A stretch of 64,000 nucleotides of DNA from Nitrospiraceae bacterium (GCA_020632635.1 JACKFE010000003.1:248001-312000); one strand, 5' to 3'; shown: positions 9,167-18,458, counted from the first letter of the stretch. Notes: generated from the sequence alone by a model not told the origin. Translations and numbers: made by a program.

Positions 9167-9949
9167 ATGTTCATCGATACCCATGTCCACTTGGATGATC
9201 CACGCTATGATGCTGACCGGGAACGCGTCTTCCAGCGAGCTGCAGAAGCCGGAGTGACAACCTTTATTACCATTGGTTGCGATTTACCCACCAGTCAATC
9301 GGCCGTCCGCCTGGCCCAGAACCAGGACAACGTCTTTGCTACGATTGGCGTTCATCCCCATGAGGCCCGAGAAATTCAACCGGATTGGTACTCGCAATTC
9401 CGGGAATTGGCTCGCCATCCCAAAGTCGTTGCGATCGGAGAGGTTGGCTTGGATTTTCACTATGACCATTCTCCACGTCAGATACAATGTCAACGCTTTC
9501 GCGAGCAAATTCAATTGGCAAAGGATCTAGGACTCCCTCTCGTCATCCATTCACGTGAAGCCAAAGAAGAAACCATCCAGATCCTCCAGGAAGAAATGGC
9601 CTACGAGGTGGGAGGAGTATTCCATTGCTTCTCGGAAGACGCCTGGCTTGCCCAAAAAGCCTTGGATCTGGGATTTTACCTGTCATTTTCCGGCATCATC
9701 ACCTTTCGGAATGCCCAACCGTTACGGGGCATCGTTCAAACCGTCCCTGATGATAGGCTGCTCATCGAAACAGATGCGCCGTATCTCACCCCCGTACCCT
9801 ATCGTGGGAAACGCAACGAATCAGCCTATGTCAAATTAGTGGCCGAACAAATAGCCACTCTGAAATACGGAGACTCCCCAAGCGGCCTGGAACACGTGGC
9901 CAACCTCACCTCTGAAAACGCCAGGCGATTGTTTAAAATCCCCTCATAA
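9167..9949 (+). CDS. tatD: TatD-family metal-dependent hydrolase/DNase
   Basis: Cytoplasmic TIM-barrel hydrolase of the amidohydrolase superfamily; TatD and YcfH proteins act as Mg-dependent 3'-5' nucleases. 260 residues, the usual length. Metal-site motifs are all seen: DTHVHLDD at the N-terminus, GEVGLDFHYD, VIHSREA, FHCFSED and ETDAPYLTP. The 3' end overlaps the convergent NYN-domain gene by 17 nt. Confidence 0.93.
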   Translation: MFIDTHVHLDDPRYDADRERVFQRAAEAGVTTFITIGCDLPTSQSAVRLAQNQDNVFATIGVHPHEAREIQPDWYSQFRELARHPKVVAIGEVGLDFHYDHSPRQIQCQRFREQIQLAKDLGLPLVIHSREAKEETIQILQEEMAYEVGGVFHCFSEDAWLAQKALDLGFYLSFSGIITFRNAQPLRGIVQTVPDDRLLIETDAPYLTPVPYRGKRNESAYVKLVAEQIATLKYGDSPSGLEHVANLTSENARRLFKIPS

Positions 9950-10475
9950 GGCGGTTTCGTTGACGAACTTTTTTCGGTAATTTCCGAGGATTCCCTTTTT
10001 TCTCTTTTTGGGGTCTGACAGGCCCATCCTCTTCATCACGAGGACTGACTCGAGATCCCAAAGCGGAAAGCCCTGATCGGGATGGCCTTAGCAAACGATG
10101 GGCAAATTCATCCGACCGAATCGTGAAAGCCCCATGAGATTTAGCGACGGAAAGAATTTCATGGTCGGAACTCACAACCGCTATCTCCTTTCCACCTGAA
10201 CGCACCAGCTGTTGAATGACCTGATCGGCAGTCTCTCCGGCTTCAGAATAAATAACCGTGACTCCTGCATGGTGAACCGTTTGCCGACCGTGTCCCTTTT
10301 GCTTCCAGGCATCAAACACCACCGTGACCGCCCCCCCTCCTCCCTGAGCGTAGAGACTCAGCCGTTGAATCATGGCATCCCTATCCTGTGTAAAATGAAC
10401 GTCGGACATCCCTTTCCCGCCCTTCAACTTTCCCAGCAGATTATATCCGTCGATCAACAAATGCTGAGGTTTCAT
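9933..10475 (-). CDS. NYN-domain (YacP-like) RNA-binding/nuclease protein
   Basis: PIN-like NYN domain protein; the Bacillus homologue YacP/Rae1 is a ribosome-associated mRNA endonuclease. Visible motifs are the opening LLIDGYNLLGKL, the acidic residues of VVFDAWKQKG, and VVSSDHEI. The C-terminal 45 residues are strongly basic (KEKKGNPRKLPKKVRQRNR), suited to RNA binding. I chose the ATG at 10475, 9 residues before the DGYN motif and preceded by a G-run (GGGGGGCG); a longer frame reaches 10532. About 180 residues. Confidence 0.85.
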   Translation of the reverse strand: MKPQHLLIDGYNLLGKLKGGKGMSDVHFTQDRDAMIQRLSLYAQGGGGAVTVVFDAWKQKGHGRQTVHHAGVTVIYSEAGETADQVIQQLVRSGGKEIAVVSSDHEILSVAKSHGAFTIRSDEFAHRLLRPSRSGLSALGSRVSPRDEEDGPVRPQKEKKGNPRKLPKKVRQRNRLMRGF

Positions 10476-10611
10476 CAACGCCCCCCATTCTTTATACTCA
10501 TTCAAAGGCCGCGTCAGTATTGAGGAGTCCATCGCAGAATGACTGGAGGATTCACCCGGCTTGACAAGAACGTATTCATCTGCGAAAAAATAAACAGGTT
10601 AGTTAATCCGT

Positions 10612-11853
10612 ATGCGCTGTTACCGTTTTTTTTCCCTTTTCATTCTCCTCGTTCCTCTGTTGGCGGGCACTCCCTCCCTTACCGAAGGGATGGGGCGCTC
10701 TTTCTTCGACCTCAGAGAATCATCTGACAGCCATCATTATATCCATCAGACAGCCGCTCGTTCGTCCACGGTTACCGTGCGAAATATCCGAGCACACCAT
10801 CATAAGAAATTTACCCGAGTCGTCCTGGATTTGTCGGACAGTGTAACATCTCCTCCTCAAGAAAGTCGGACATCGACTCATTTTCAAATTGAAATTCCCC
10901 ATACGTCCTTCTCAAGCAATGTCGCGGCCAAATTAACCAGTGAAAAGTTCCCACCGGATCTTGTGTTAACTCCCACCTCCACGGGATCCATGATCCTTTC
11001 GATCCCCATGCAAGGGTGGAAACGTTACAAATGGTATTTGCTGAATAAGCCCTCACGGCTCGTGCTGGATCTCTATCCGTCCTCCACCAGTGTCGCACAA
11101 GTGACACCTGCGCCAGCCCCTCCTCCGGTGAAAGAACCGGATATTATTGTTCCTCCTCCCCCTGTCAAACGGGACTTTCTCATTGTGCTGGATCCAGGGC
11201 ACGGCGGAAAAGATCCAGGCGCCTTAGGTAAATCCGGCACTCGAGAAAAAGACGCGGTCCTGTCCATCGCCTTACAATTGCGGAATATTTTACAAAAAGA
11301 GCCCTCCATTAAAGTGTTGATGACGCGCGACCAAGACATCTTTATCGAACTGGAGGACCGGGCGAAATTCGCCAATCAAGAAAAGGCAGACTTATTCCTC
11401 TCCATTCACATCAACTCCCACCCCCAAGCATCCATCAAAGGATTGGAACTGTATCATTTCGGTGAAGCGAGTGATCCCCGCGCATTGGAAGTGGCAGCCA
11501 GAGAAAATGGGACTCCCTTACAAGACAATGCCCCGGCCTGGCAATTCATCCTGGCAGATAAATTGAATGATAAGAAAATTGACGATTCCCAGGAATTGGC
11601 CTGGACGACAAGAAAGGCCCTGGTGAAATATTTACGCCCGTTTTATAAAATCAAAGACCACGGCGTAAAGACGGCGCCATTTTTCGTCCTACGAATGACC
11701 ACCATGCCCGCCATTTTGGCGGAAATCGCCTTCATCTCCAATCCCACGGAAGAAAAATTACTGGGAAGCTCCACGTATCAACAGCGCATGGCTCGTGGAA
11801 TTTTTGAGGGTATCAAAGCCTATATCACCCCACTTCAAACCGCATTGCAATAA
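10612..11853 (+). CDS. N-acetylmuramoyl-L-alanine amidase (AmiA/B/C type)
   Basis: Periplasmic Zn amidase that splits the bond between MurNAc and L-Ala in peptidoglycan, usually for cell separation. 413 residues: signal sequence (residues 1-22, basic MRCYR start), AMIN domain at about 55-155 which normally targets septum or wall, a Pro-rich linker (PAPAPPPV), and an Amidase_3 domain from about 183. Motifs: VLDPGHGGKDPGA, LSIHINSH and the catalytic AEIAFISNP near the C-terminus. The Shine-Dalgarno is weak. It stands alone. Confidence 0.93.
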   Translation: MRCYRFFSLFILLVPLLAGTPSLTEGMGRSFFDLRESSDSHHYIHQTAARSSTVTVRNIRAHHHKKFTRVVLDLSDSVTSPPQESRTSTHFQIEIPHTSFSSNVAAKLTSEKFPPDLVLTPTSTGSMILSIPMQGWKRYKWYLLNKPSRLVLDLYPSSTSVAQVTPAPAPPPVKEPDIIVPPPPVKRDFLIVLDPGHGGKDPGALGKSGTREKDAVLSIALQLRNILQKEPSIKVLMTRDQDIFIELEDRAKFANQEKADLFLSIHINSHPQASIKGLELYHFGEASDPRALEVAARENGTPLQDNAPAWQFILADKLNDKKIDDSQELAWTTRKALVKYLRPFYKIKDHGVKTAPFFVLRMTTMPAILAEIAFISNPTEEKLLGSSTYQQRMARGIFEGIKAYITPLQTALQ

Positions 11854-12017
11854 GTCCGCTCCCCCGATTTCCTCAACACCCAACAAAGAGTACCGGTTAC
11901 ACTTGCACTTTCTCATGCAAGATTCTACTGTGGGACGGTTAAATAATGAGAATAGCAACAGCCATATTTCCCTTCTACGCCATCGGTCATCACCCCCCGA
12001 GGGGCAGTTCAAAAAAG

Positions 12018-12120
12018 CCTGTCCTGAGTTTGTCAAAGGGCCTGCCTGAGGCGTCTCGAAGGGAAGGCTGCGTATTGCCTGCTACGTCCCGAAGGGCCTG
12101 CCCTGAGGCAACTCGAAGGG
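12018..12120. repeat. interspersed CCTGnCCTGAG...TCGAAGGG repeat cluster
   Basis: Four imperfect units of 19-24 nt: 12018-12040, 12041-12063, 12078-12096 and 12097-12120. Each begins CCTG and ends (T)C(G/A)AAGGG; units 2 and 4 share CCTGAGGC near the middle and CTCGAAGGG at the end. This is the widely scattered intergenic element (TTCGACAAGCTCAGGACAGG in its best-known form) of many bacterial genomes, of unknown function. Units can fold into mixed hairpins because CCTTCGAG and CTCGAAGG are complementary. Confidence 0.75.
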
Positions 12121-12217
12121 CGTCACCTTTGTTTTATGCGCGGAGCGTATAAAAAATATGTGAACACAGAACAATGGCGAGAACGCCGCTGACGGATTTT
12201 TTCAACAGCCCCACTGT

Positions 12218-12237
12218 GCCCTTCGATTGAGAAGGGC
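12218..12237. repeat. perfect 7-bp hairpin upstream of truA
   Basis: GCCCTTC, loop GATTGA, GAAGGGC. The arms have the same CCCTTCGA core as the nearby repeat cluster, so it is probably part of the same family. It ends 43 nt before the truA start and could lie in its leader. Confidence 0.5.
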
Positions 12238-12280
12238 CATCGGGAGCCCCGACGGATAATGAGCTAACCGAACACATCCA

Positions 12281-13024
12281 ATGTCAACAATTAAACTCAC
12301 ACTTGAATATGAAGGGACGGCCTATGCGGGGTGGCAACGGCAACCCAATCGACCCACGATTCAGGAGCAGGTGGAACTGGCCCTCTTTCAGATCACCCAA
12401 GAAAACATCCCCGTGGTCGCAGCAGGTCGTACCGATGCCGGAGTACACGCCCTGGGTCAAGTGGCCAGCTTTCATTCGGAGAAGTTACTGGCCCCGTCCA
12501 AATGGGCTCACGCCCTGAATCGGTACCTTCCCAAGGATATCGCGGTTCTGAAAAGCGAAGAGGTCGAAACTTCATTCCACGCCCGTTATAGCGCCATTGG
12601 CAAACGATACGAATATCACATCCGTCTCCACGCCTGCCGATCGGCCCTTGAGCGAAACCGCGCCTGGCATCTCCGCTCAGCTCTTGATCTTGGCCTGATG
12701 CAGCAAACCATTCCCTACTTGCTGGGGACCCACGATTATAGCTCTTTTGAAGGGCCCAGATCCGATACCAAAACCCAGATCTGCTCCATATCACATATGG
12801 CGATCCATCAACAGGAATCTCTCCTCATTATGCAGATTGAAGCCGACCGATTTCTTAAACAAATGGTCCGAGCCATTGTCGGCACCCTGGTTGAGGTTGG
12901 CCGGAAACGACGTCATCCCCATGAACTGCCGTCGATCATTCAGGCCAGAGACCGCAGAACGGCTGGAGAAACCGCGCCCCCTCAGGGGCTGTATTTGGTA
13001 GAGGTGCTATACGGAATCCGTTAA
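12281..13024 (+). CDS. truA: tRNA pseudouridine(38-40) synthase
   Basis: Converts uridine to pseudouridine at positions 38-40 of the tRNA anticodon stem. 247 residues, the usual size. The catalytic Asp lies in AAGRTDAGVHALGQV (about residues 46-60); YEGTAYAGWQRQP near the N-terminus and DRFLKQMVRAIVGTLVEVG near the C-terminus are family motifs. It is flanked by the repeat-bearing leader and by the dehydrogenase gene 69 nt downstream. Confidence 0.96.
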   Translation: MSTIKLTLEYEGTAYAGWQRQPNRPTIQEQVELALFQITQENIPVVAAGRTDAGVHALGQVASFHSEKLLAPSKWAHALNRYLPKDIAVLKSEEVETSFHARYSAIGKRYEYHIRLHACRSALERNRAWHLRSALDLGLMQQTIPYLLGTHDYSSFEGPRSDTKTQICSISHMAIHQQESLLIMQIEADRFLKQMVRAIVGTLVEVGRKRRHPHELPSIIQARDRRTAGETAPPQGLYLVEVLYGIR

Positions 13025-13093
13025 AAATCCAGATGACGTTTGATATACTAAAGCGTCGACATATTCCCGATTACCCATACTGGCCTTTGAATC

Positions 13094-14368
13094 ATGGCAC
13101 CTGAACTGTCACAAGAATTTGATCATCCCACGTTTCGACTCGCAGTCGCGCAATTTGATGAGGCCGCACACCTCATGCATTTGGATCCTAATCTATGGGA
13201 GCGCCTCAAGGCTCCCCATCGATCGCTGTGCGTGAGTGTTCCCATTCGACTCGATAATGGAGACATTAAAGTGTATCGCGGCTATCGGGTTCAGCACGAT
13301 ATGTCCCGAGGACCGACCAAGGGAGGGATTCGCTATCATCCGGAAGTCTGCTTGGGAGAGGTGGCGGCCTTGGCCATGTGGATGACCTGGAAGACGGCCC
13401 TGGCGGGAGTGCCCTACGGTGGCGCCAAAGGCGGAGTGACCGTCAATCCGGCCATGCTCTCACCTGCGGAATTAGAACGATTAACCAGACGATATATTGC
13501 GGAAATTTCCCCTATCCTTGGACCCGATAAGGATATTCCTGCCCCGGATATCGGAACCACCCCCCAGGTCATGGCCTGGGTCATGGACACGTACTCCCAA
13601 CAAGTCGGATATTCGGTTCCAGGCATCGTCACGGGAAAACCGTTGGCCATTGGTGGGAGCTTAGGGCGTGAGGAGGCCACAGGCCGGGGTGTGGCTGACA
13701 TCACTTTGGAGACCTTACGCCAGGATAATCGCTCCATCACGGATGCTACCGTCGTCATTCAAGGGTTTGGCAATGTCGGCTCACATACGGCCAGGCTGCT
13801 TCATCAACGAGGGGCTCGCATTGTCGCCGTTAGCGATCAGCAGGGAGGGCTTTATAATCCGGAGGGCTTGGATATCCCGGCAATCTTTGCACATTGTACG
13901 CAGGAAAAAACGCCGGTCCCTTCACTCACGGGCTTCGGCGATCGCATTTTCAATGAAGACTTGCTCACCCTTCCCTGTCAGGTATTAATTCCGGCTGCCG
14001 TCTCGGAGCAAATTACGGAAAAAAATGCACCTGCTCTCTCCTGCCAATACCTGATTGAGGCGGCGAACGGCCCCACCACGTTATCAGCCGATGCGATTCT
14101 ACAAGATCGGGGGATTTTGACCGTTCCGGATATTCTGGCCAATGCAGGTGGCGTGATCGTGTCCTATTTTGAATGGGTACAGGATGCACAACGATTTTCC
14201 TGGAAGGAATCTGACATCCATGCACGATTACACGAAATCATGACCTCGGCGTTTCAGCGAATGTTGGCCCGGTCAAAGGAAAAACGCGTTTCCATGAGGA
14301 TGGCGGCACTCATGACAGGCATTGAGGAGGTCGCTCAAGCCCATCAATGCCGGGGATTATACCCATAA
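13094..14368 (+). CDS. gdhA: Glu/Leu/Phe/Val dehydrogenase, probably glutamate dehydrogenase
   Basis: NAD(P)-dependent oxidative deamination or reductive amination, most likely of glutamate. 424 residues, the hexameric short GDH length. Motifs: KGGIRYHPEV; the catalytic-lysine segment VPYGGAKGGVTVNP; PDIGTTPQVMAWVMDTYS; and the dinucleotide fold VIQGFGNVGSHTA. The C-terminal NAGGVIVSYFEWVQ is typical of GDH. It would assimilate ammonium. Convergent with the aldolase gene; the 83-nt gap has a weak CTCCTG/CAGGAG pair but no T-run. Confidence 0.93.
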   Translation: MAPELSQEFDHPTFRLAVAQFDEAAHLMHLDPNLWERLKAPHRSLCVSVPIRLDNGDIKVYRGYRVQHDMSRGPTKGGIRYHPEVCLGEVAALAMWMTWKTALAGVPYGGAKGGVTVNPAMLSPAELERLTRRYIAEISPILGPDKDIPAPDIGTTPQVMAWVMDTYSQQVGYSVPGIVTGKPLAIGGSLGREEATGRGVADITLETLRQDNRSITDATVVIQGFGNVGSHTARLLHQRGARIVAVSDQQGGLYNPEGLDIPAIFAHCTQEKTPVPSLTGFGDRIFNEDLLTLPCQVLIPAAVSEQITEKNAPALSCQYLIEAANGPTTLSADAILQDRGILTVPDILANAGGVIVSYFEWVQDAQRFSWKESDIHARLHEIMTSAFQRMLARSKEKRVSMRMAALMTGIEEVAQAHQCRGLYP

Positions 14369-14451
14369 CACGATTTTGGAAATGCTCCTGTAACGGATGA
14401 GTGAGCGCAGGAGACTTCCCTTCACCCGCTACAGACAGCTGACACCCCGGC

Positions 14452-15393
14452 TTACTTCAGTTCCCCTGCGTATATTTTCATCACGGTCGAAAGAAATTCC
14501 AACGCTTGGGGTTTATTCCGTTGGAATGAATTCCGTCCGATAATCGAGCCGAACCCGCCACCATCACGAATGGCCCTGGCCTCATCAAACATTTTCTGAT
14601 CTTCCCCTTTCGCTCCACCGGAGAAAATCACGATTCGACGGCCATTGAAGGCACTTTGAATAATGTGACGTATGCGTTCCGCTGTAGAGCCGATAGGAAT
14701 CTTTTCAGTTTCATAGACTTTTTTCGCCGCGGCTTGTTCCAGATGGGCACTTGGCACTTTGACCTTAATAATGTGAGCCCCTAGTTGGGCCGCAATTTGT
14801 GCGGCATAGGCCACCACGTCCATAGCCGTTTCCCCTTCTTTACTCAGCCCTGAACCGCGAGGATAGGACCACACCACCACGGCAAGACCATGGGATTTGG
14901 CTTCTTCTGCGATCTCCCGTAACTGTTGATACATTTCTTGGCTATGTGCTGATCCGGGGTAGATGGTATAGCCGACAGCGCAACATCCCAAACGAAGGGC
15001 ATCCCTCACGCTACCCGTGATAGCCGAGTTCGGATCTTTGGTATCCAGGAGAGAATCGTTATTGTTCAATTTCAAAATGAGCGGAATTTGGCCAGCATAC
15101 TCCGTCGCCCCAGCCTCTAGAAACCCTAACGGCGCGGCATAGGCGTTACATCCCGCATCAATACCTAATTGGAAGTGGTAATGGGGATCATATCCATCAG
15201 GATTGACAGCAAAACTTCTGGCCGGCCCATGTTCAAACCCTTGATCAACCGGAAGAATGACCAATCGTCCGGTTCCCGCCAATCGCCCACTCATCAGAAG
15301 GCGAGCCAGATTGTTGAGCACTCCAGGAGGATTGCCAGCATAATTCCGTAAAATTTCTTTTACTCGCGGTGTCATCGTCATTGTTCCGCTCAC
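14452..15393 (-). CDS. class I fructose-bisphosphate aldolase, DhnA type
   Basis: Schiff-base aldolase interconverting fructose-1,6-bisphosphate and two triose phosphates. 313 residues; motifs of the DhnA/FbaB family include PVDQGFEHGPARSFA, GCNAYAAPLGFLEAG, the lysine-bearing AHIIKVKVPSA and IFSGGAKGE near the C-terminus. With fbp upstream on the same strand, it fits a gluconeogenic role in an autotroph (inference). It lies 112 nt downstream of cysE and may have its own promoter. Confidence 0.93.
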   Translation of the reverse strand: MSGTMTMTPRVKEILRNYAGNPPGVLNNLARLLMSGRLAGTGRLVILPVDQGFEHGPARSFAVNPDGYDPHYHFQLGIDAGCNAYAAPLGFLEAGATEYAGQIPLILKLNNNDSLLDTKDPNSAITGSVRDALRLGCCAVGYTIYPGSAHSQEMYQQLREIAEEAKSHGLAVVVWSYPRGSGLSKEGETAMDVVAYAAQIAAQLGAHIIKVKVPSAHLEQAAAKKVYETEKIPIGSTAERIRHIIQSAFNGRRIVIFSGGAKGEDQKMFDEARAIRDGGGFGSIIGRNSFQRNKPQALEFLSTVMKIYAGELK

Positions 15394-15505
15394 AAGATTC
15401 CCTCCCCTTTCAAATCAGTAAAAATTGCCACTCGTGGCATAATGTAGTTTACGAGCAACACCAAATTCTGACAACTCCCTCCCCAAACTTTTTCAGTCTG
15501 AACCA

Positions 15506-16156
15506 TTATCGGGAAGTTCCAGTCTCGTCGATTTTTTTTCGCAACAAAATCAGTTCCTGCTCCATGGCTTCAAATCGTTCCGCGATGGGATCCGGAATAT
15601 TCGTATGATCCATCGTGGCCTCCGGTAGTCGATCACTAATGGTTTTAATGATTCGGCCCGGAATCCCGATCACGGTTGAATTCGAGGGCACGGAACGGAG
15701 AACAACCGAGTTGGCTCCGATTTTGACGAAATCCCCAATGGTAATATTTCCTAAGACTTTTGCACCCGCCCCAACCACCACATGATTCCCTAATGTGGGA
15801 TGCCGCTTCCCTCGATCTTTACCAGTCCCTCCTAACGTCACACCCTGAAACAACGTGACAAAATCCCCTATAATAGCGGTTTCCCCAATCACCACTCCCA
15901 TCCCATGGTCTATAAAAAATCCTCTGCCAATCACGGCTCTCGGATGAATTTCAATTCCCGTCATCCAACGGGCAACCTGCGAAATTATGCGAGGAATCAG
16001 AGGAATACCCCACCCGGAAAGTTTATGCGCCAACCGGTAGGCCAACAGGGCATGAAACCCCGAATACGTAAGAAAGACTTCGAGACGACTCGTTGCCGCA
16101 GGATCCCGTTCAAAAACGGCATGCAAATCATCTGTTATTCGCCTGAATATCCGCAT
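15506..16156 (-). CDS. cysE: serine O-acetyltransferase
   Basis: Acetylates L-serine from acetyl-CoA, first step of cysteine synthesis. 216 residues, the short (SrpH/EpsC-like) form. After a helical N-terminal part comes the left-handed beta-helix with hexapeptide repeats: IHPRAVIGRGFFIDHGMGVV, VTLFQGVTLGGTGKDRGKRHP (catalytic His/Asp area) and GAKVLGNITIGDFVKIGANS. It starts 39 nt after ispF on the same strand, so is probably in the ispDF transcript. Confidence 0.92.
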   Translation of the reverse strand: MRIFRRITDDLHAVFERDPAATSRLEVFLTYSGFHALLAYRLAHKLSGWGIPLIPRIISQVARWMTGIEIHPRAVIGRGFFIDHGMGVVIGETAIIGDFVTLFQGVTLGGTGKDRGKRHPTLGNHVVVGAGAKVLGNITIGDFVKIGANSVVLRSVPSNSTVIGIPGRIIKTISDRLPEATMDHTNIPDPIAERFEAMEQELILLRKKIDETGTSR

Positions 16157-16195
16157 GAATCAATTTCCACATCACGTGTCCCAAGACCAAGAACA

Positions 16196-16678
16196 TTAGG
16201 ACGACTGGGCAACCTCGATCAAGCAACTGGCCAGCACGGCGATCCCTTCGGCTCTTCCGATCATCCCAATACCTTCACCGCTTTTGACCTTCACATTGAC
16301 TTGCGTTTCCTTCACACCAAGGACCTTGGCTAACTTATCTTTCATCGCCTCCATGTAAGGCGCGAGCTTAGGTGCTTGTGCCAAAATGACCGTATCCAGA
16401 TTCACCAGGGTATACCCTTTTTCCGACAGCGTTTCCACCACACTGGCTAACATGACTAAACTGTCCATATTCTTAAATGCCGGATTGCTACTGGGAAAGC
16501 GAGTTCCAAGATCTCCCTCTCCCAATGCTCCTAACAGCGCATCACAGACCGCATGGGTCAAGGCATCTGCATCCGAATGACCATCCAATCCATGGGTATG
16601 CGGAATGGTTATGCCTCCCAAAATAAGCGGGCGGCCCTCTTTGAGCGGATGAATATCATATCCCTGACCAATTCTCAT
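16196..16678 (-). CDS. ispF: 2-C-methyl-D-erythritol 2,4-cyclodiphosphate synthase
   Basis: Fifth enzyme of the non-mevalonate (MEP) isoprenoid pathway; forms the cyclic diphosphate with loss of CMP. 160 residues, the full length. Zn-site motif GQGYDIHPL at residues 4-12 and GLDGHSDADALTHA at about 34-47 are clear. Its ATG overlaps the ispD stop (ATGA), so the two consecutive-pathway genes are coupled. Confidence 0.97.
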   Translation of the reverse strand: MRIGQGYDIHPLKEGRPLILGGITIPHTHGLDGHSDADALTHAVCDALLGALGEGDLGTRFPSSNPAFKNMDSLVMLASVVETLSEKGYTLVNLDTVILAQAPKLAPYMEAMKDKLAKVLGVKETQVNVKVKSGEGIGMIGRAEGIAVLASCLIEVAQSS

Positions 16679-17421
16679 ACGATCCGATCCTTTCCCAACT
16701 CACCTGCCTTTTCTCCTATCACCTGGGTTTCCCATACTTGCCCGATGGCTTTCCCAAGGATTAAATCCTCCGGTTTCGTAATTTTGATATTCAAACAACT
16801 GCCTTCTACAACGGAAACCGGATAGCCCATTCGCTCAATGATCGAGGCATCATCCGTCACATCCCAATTTTCTTCCTGGGCTCGGCGATGCCCTTCACGT
16901 AACCAATCATATCGAAATGCCTGGGGAGTTTGGACCTGCCATAATTCTTCCCGCTTGAGGGTTTCCTGGATCAGACCGTCAGACCCAACTCGTTTGACCG
17001 TATCATGAATCGGCATAGCCGCCACGGCTCCTCCCACCCGCCGAGCTAAGGCAATCACGTCCTTTACCATTTGTTCATGAATGAACGGACGTACCCCGTC
17101 ATGTACCACCACAATTTCAGGCAGCGACGATACAGCGAGGATCCCATGGCGAACCGAGTCTTGTCGTCTCCGCCCACCTGCAATGACTTGTGAAACTTTA
17201 CTCAAATGATGGGCCTGAACAATCTCCTGCCGACAAAATTCTCGATCCCGGTCCGGCACGGAAAGAATGATCTGGTGAATATCAGGAACCCGCTGAAGGA
17301 TTTGGAGAGAATACACAAGTATGGGAATTTCACCCAGGGTGAGATACTGCTTGGGCGTATGACTACCCATGCGAGCGCCTTGACCCGCTGCTGGGACAAT
17401 CGCCACGACCAAGTTAGACAC
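16675..17421 (-). CDS. ispD: 2-C-methyl-D-erythritol 4-phosphate cytidylyltransferase
   Basis: Transfers CMP to methylerythritol phosphate in the MEP pathway. 248 residues. Nucleotide-binding motif VPAAGQGARMGSHTPKQY at the N-terminus, VVHDGVRPFI in the middle and TDDASIIERMG later. The start is a GTG at 17421 lying inside the end of the PIN-TRAM gene (8-nt overlap). A 4-nt overlap joins it to ispF. Confidence 0.96.
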   Translation of the reverse strand: MSNLVVAIVPAAGQGARMGSHTPKQYLTLGEIPILVYSLQILQRVPDIHQIILSVPDRDREFCRQEIVQAHHLSKVSQVIAGGRRRQDSVRHGILAVSSLPEIVVVHDGVRPFIHEQMVKDVIALARRVGGAVAAMPIHDTVKRVGSDGLIQETLKREELWQVQTPQAFRYDWLREGHRRAQEENWDVTDDASIIERMGYPVSVVEGSCLNIKITKPEDLILGKAIGQVWETQVIGEKAGELGKDRIV

Positions 17422-18439
17422 GCGCGAAGCTTAACTCCTCGCTTTCGGTTTCTTCTTTCAGGCGAGAAAAGATCATTCGCCCTGCACTGGTTTGCAAGAC
17501 GCTGGTCACGATGACATCCACATTTTTCCCAATCCACCGTTTGGCATGATCCACCACGACCATCGTACCATCGTCTAAATAGGCTACGCCCTGGCCGGCT
17601 TCTTTCCCTTCTTTTAAGACAAACACTTTAATGGCCTCACCGGGCAATACGACGGGTTTGAGCGCATTGCACAAATCATTGATATTCAAGACTTTGACGC
17701 CCTGAATTCCTGCAACCTTGTTCAAATTAAAATCATTGGTTAATACCTTGGCATCCATTTTTTTGGCCAGTTCAATCAGTTTGGTGTCAACCTCTTTTAC
17801 GTGTGGAAAATCATCTTCCACAATATCGACTTTAATATTCACGATTTTCTGAATGACATTTAAAATATCGAGTCCCCGCCTGCCCCGTGCCCGCTTAAGA
17901 CCATCTGAAGAATCAGAGATATGTTGTAACTCTTGAAGAATAAACTGAGGAACCACTAATGTCCCCTCAATAAATCCGGTTTCACATAAGTCTGCGATCC
18001 GCCCATCAATAATGACGCTCGTATCCAATAATTTTGGGGTAAACCCAGGCTCCACTGTTGCCGTTGGCGGAGCGCAAATGGCCAAGCCTTCCCGCCCAAA
18101 ACGAAGGCCGACAGACATTCCCCAGTAGGGGATTGCCAGAAATAAAATTAAGGTCGCGACCCAGGCAAAGGGTGAAAGAAAAACCAGTTCTCCCAGCCCG
18201 GTAAGCGTGCCAATCAGACCGGCAACGATTAACCCGGCAAACAATCCCACGCCACCCCAAAGATTCAGGGCAAATGGCAGTTTCTGCCATTGTGCCTCCG
18301 CCACTAATACGAGGACACTGACCAAAATTCCAGTTGCAGCACTCAATCCCAGCATCCATTGATGGCCGGCAAAGACCTCCCACCCTAACGCCATTCCTAA
18401 ACCCATTCCCACTACAAGAAGCACGATGCGCAAACCCAT
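17414..18439 (-). CDS. PIN-TRAM domain membrane protein (YacL-like)
   Basis: Membrane protein of 341 residues. Four hydrophobic segments fill residues 1-110, then a PIN nuclease-like domain with KLLDTSVIIDGRIADL and KVLTNDFNLNKVAG carrying the acidic residues, then a TRAM RNA-binding domain (GVAYLDDGTMVVVDHAKRWI). B. subtilis YacL has the same plan and likewise lies near ispDF; its target is not established. I chose the ATG at 18439, preceded by AAGGAG at 9 nt; a longer frame reaching 18520 would run into fbp. Confidence 0.9.
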   Translation of the reverse strand: MGLRIVLLVVGMGLGMALGWEVFAGHQWMLGLSAATGILVSVLVLVAEAQWQKLPFALNLWGGVGLFAGLIVAGLIGTLTGLGELVFLSPFAWVATLILFLAIPYWGMSVGLRFGREGLAICAPPTATVEPGFTPKLLDTSVIIDGRIADLCETGFIEGTLVVPQFILQELQHISDSSDGLKRARGRRGLDILNVIQKIVNIKVDIVEDDFPHVKEVDTKLIELAKKMDAKVLTNDFNLNKVAGIQGVKVLNINDLCNALKPVVLPGEAIKVFVLKEGKEAGQGVAYLDDGTMVVVDHAKRWIGKNVDVIVTSVLQTSAGRMIFSRLKEETESEELSFARV

Positions 18440-18458
18440 AAGAGATTCTCCTTTCCCC

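Larger units (their letters stand above)
11854..12280 (+). other. 427-nt intergenic region before truA
   Basis: Between the amidase and truA. It holds no gene I can support. It contains the short interspersed repeat described at 12018-12120 and a repeat-like hairpin at 12218-12237. A 68-codon frame through the repeat (11946-12152) translates to the LSLSKG...EASRRE type of sequence, a known artefact of such repeats. Confidence 0.7.

Noticed and set aside
11946..12152. 68-codon frame upstream of truA
   Set aside because: It is a translation of the interspersed repeat (LSLSKG/EASRRE pattern) and has no ribosome site; a known annotation artefact.
14369..14451. CTCCTG/CAGGAG pair as a terminator between gdhA and the aldolase
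   Set aside because: Only six pairs with a long loop and no T-run.
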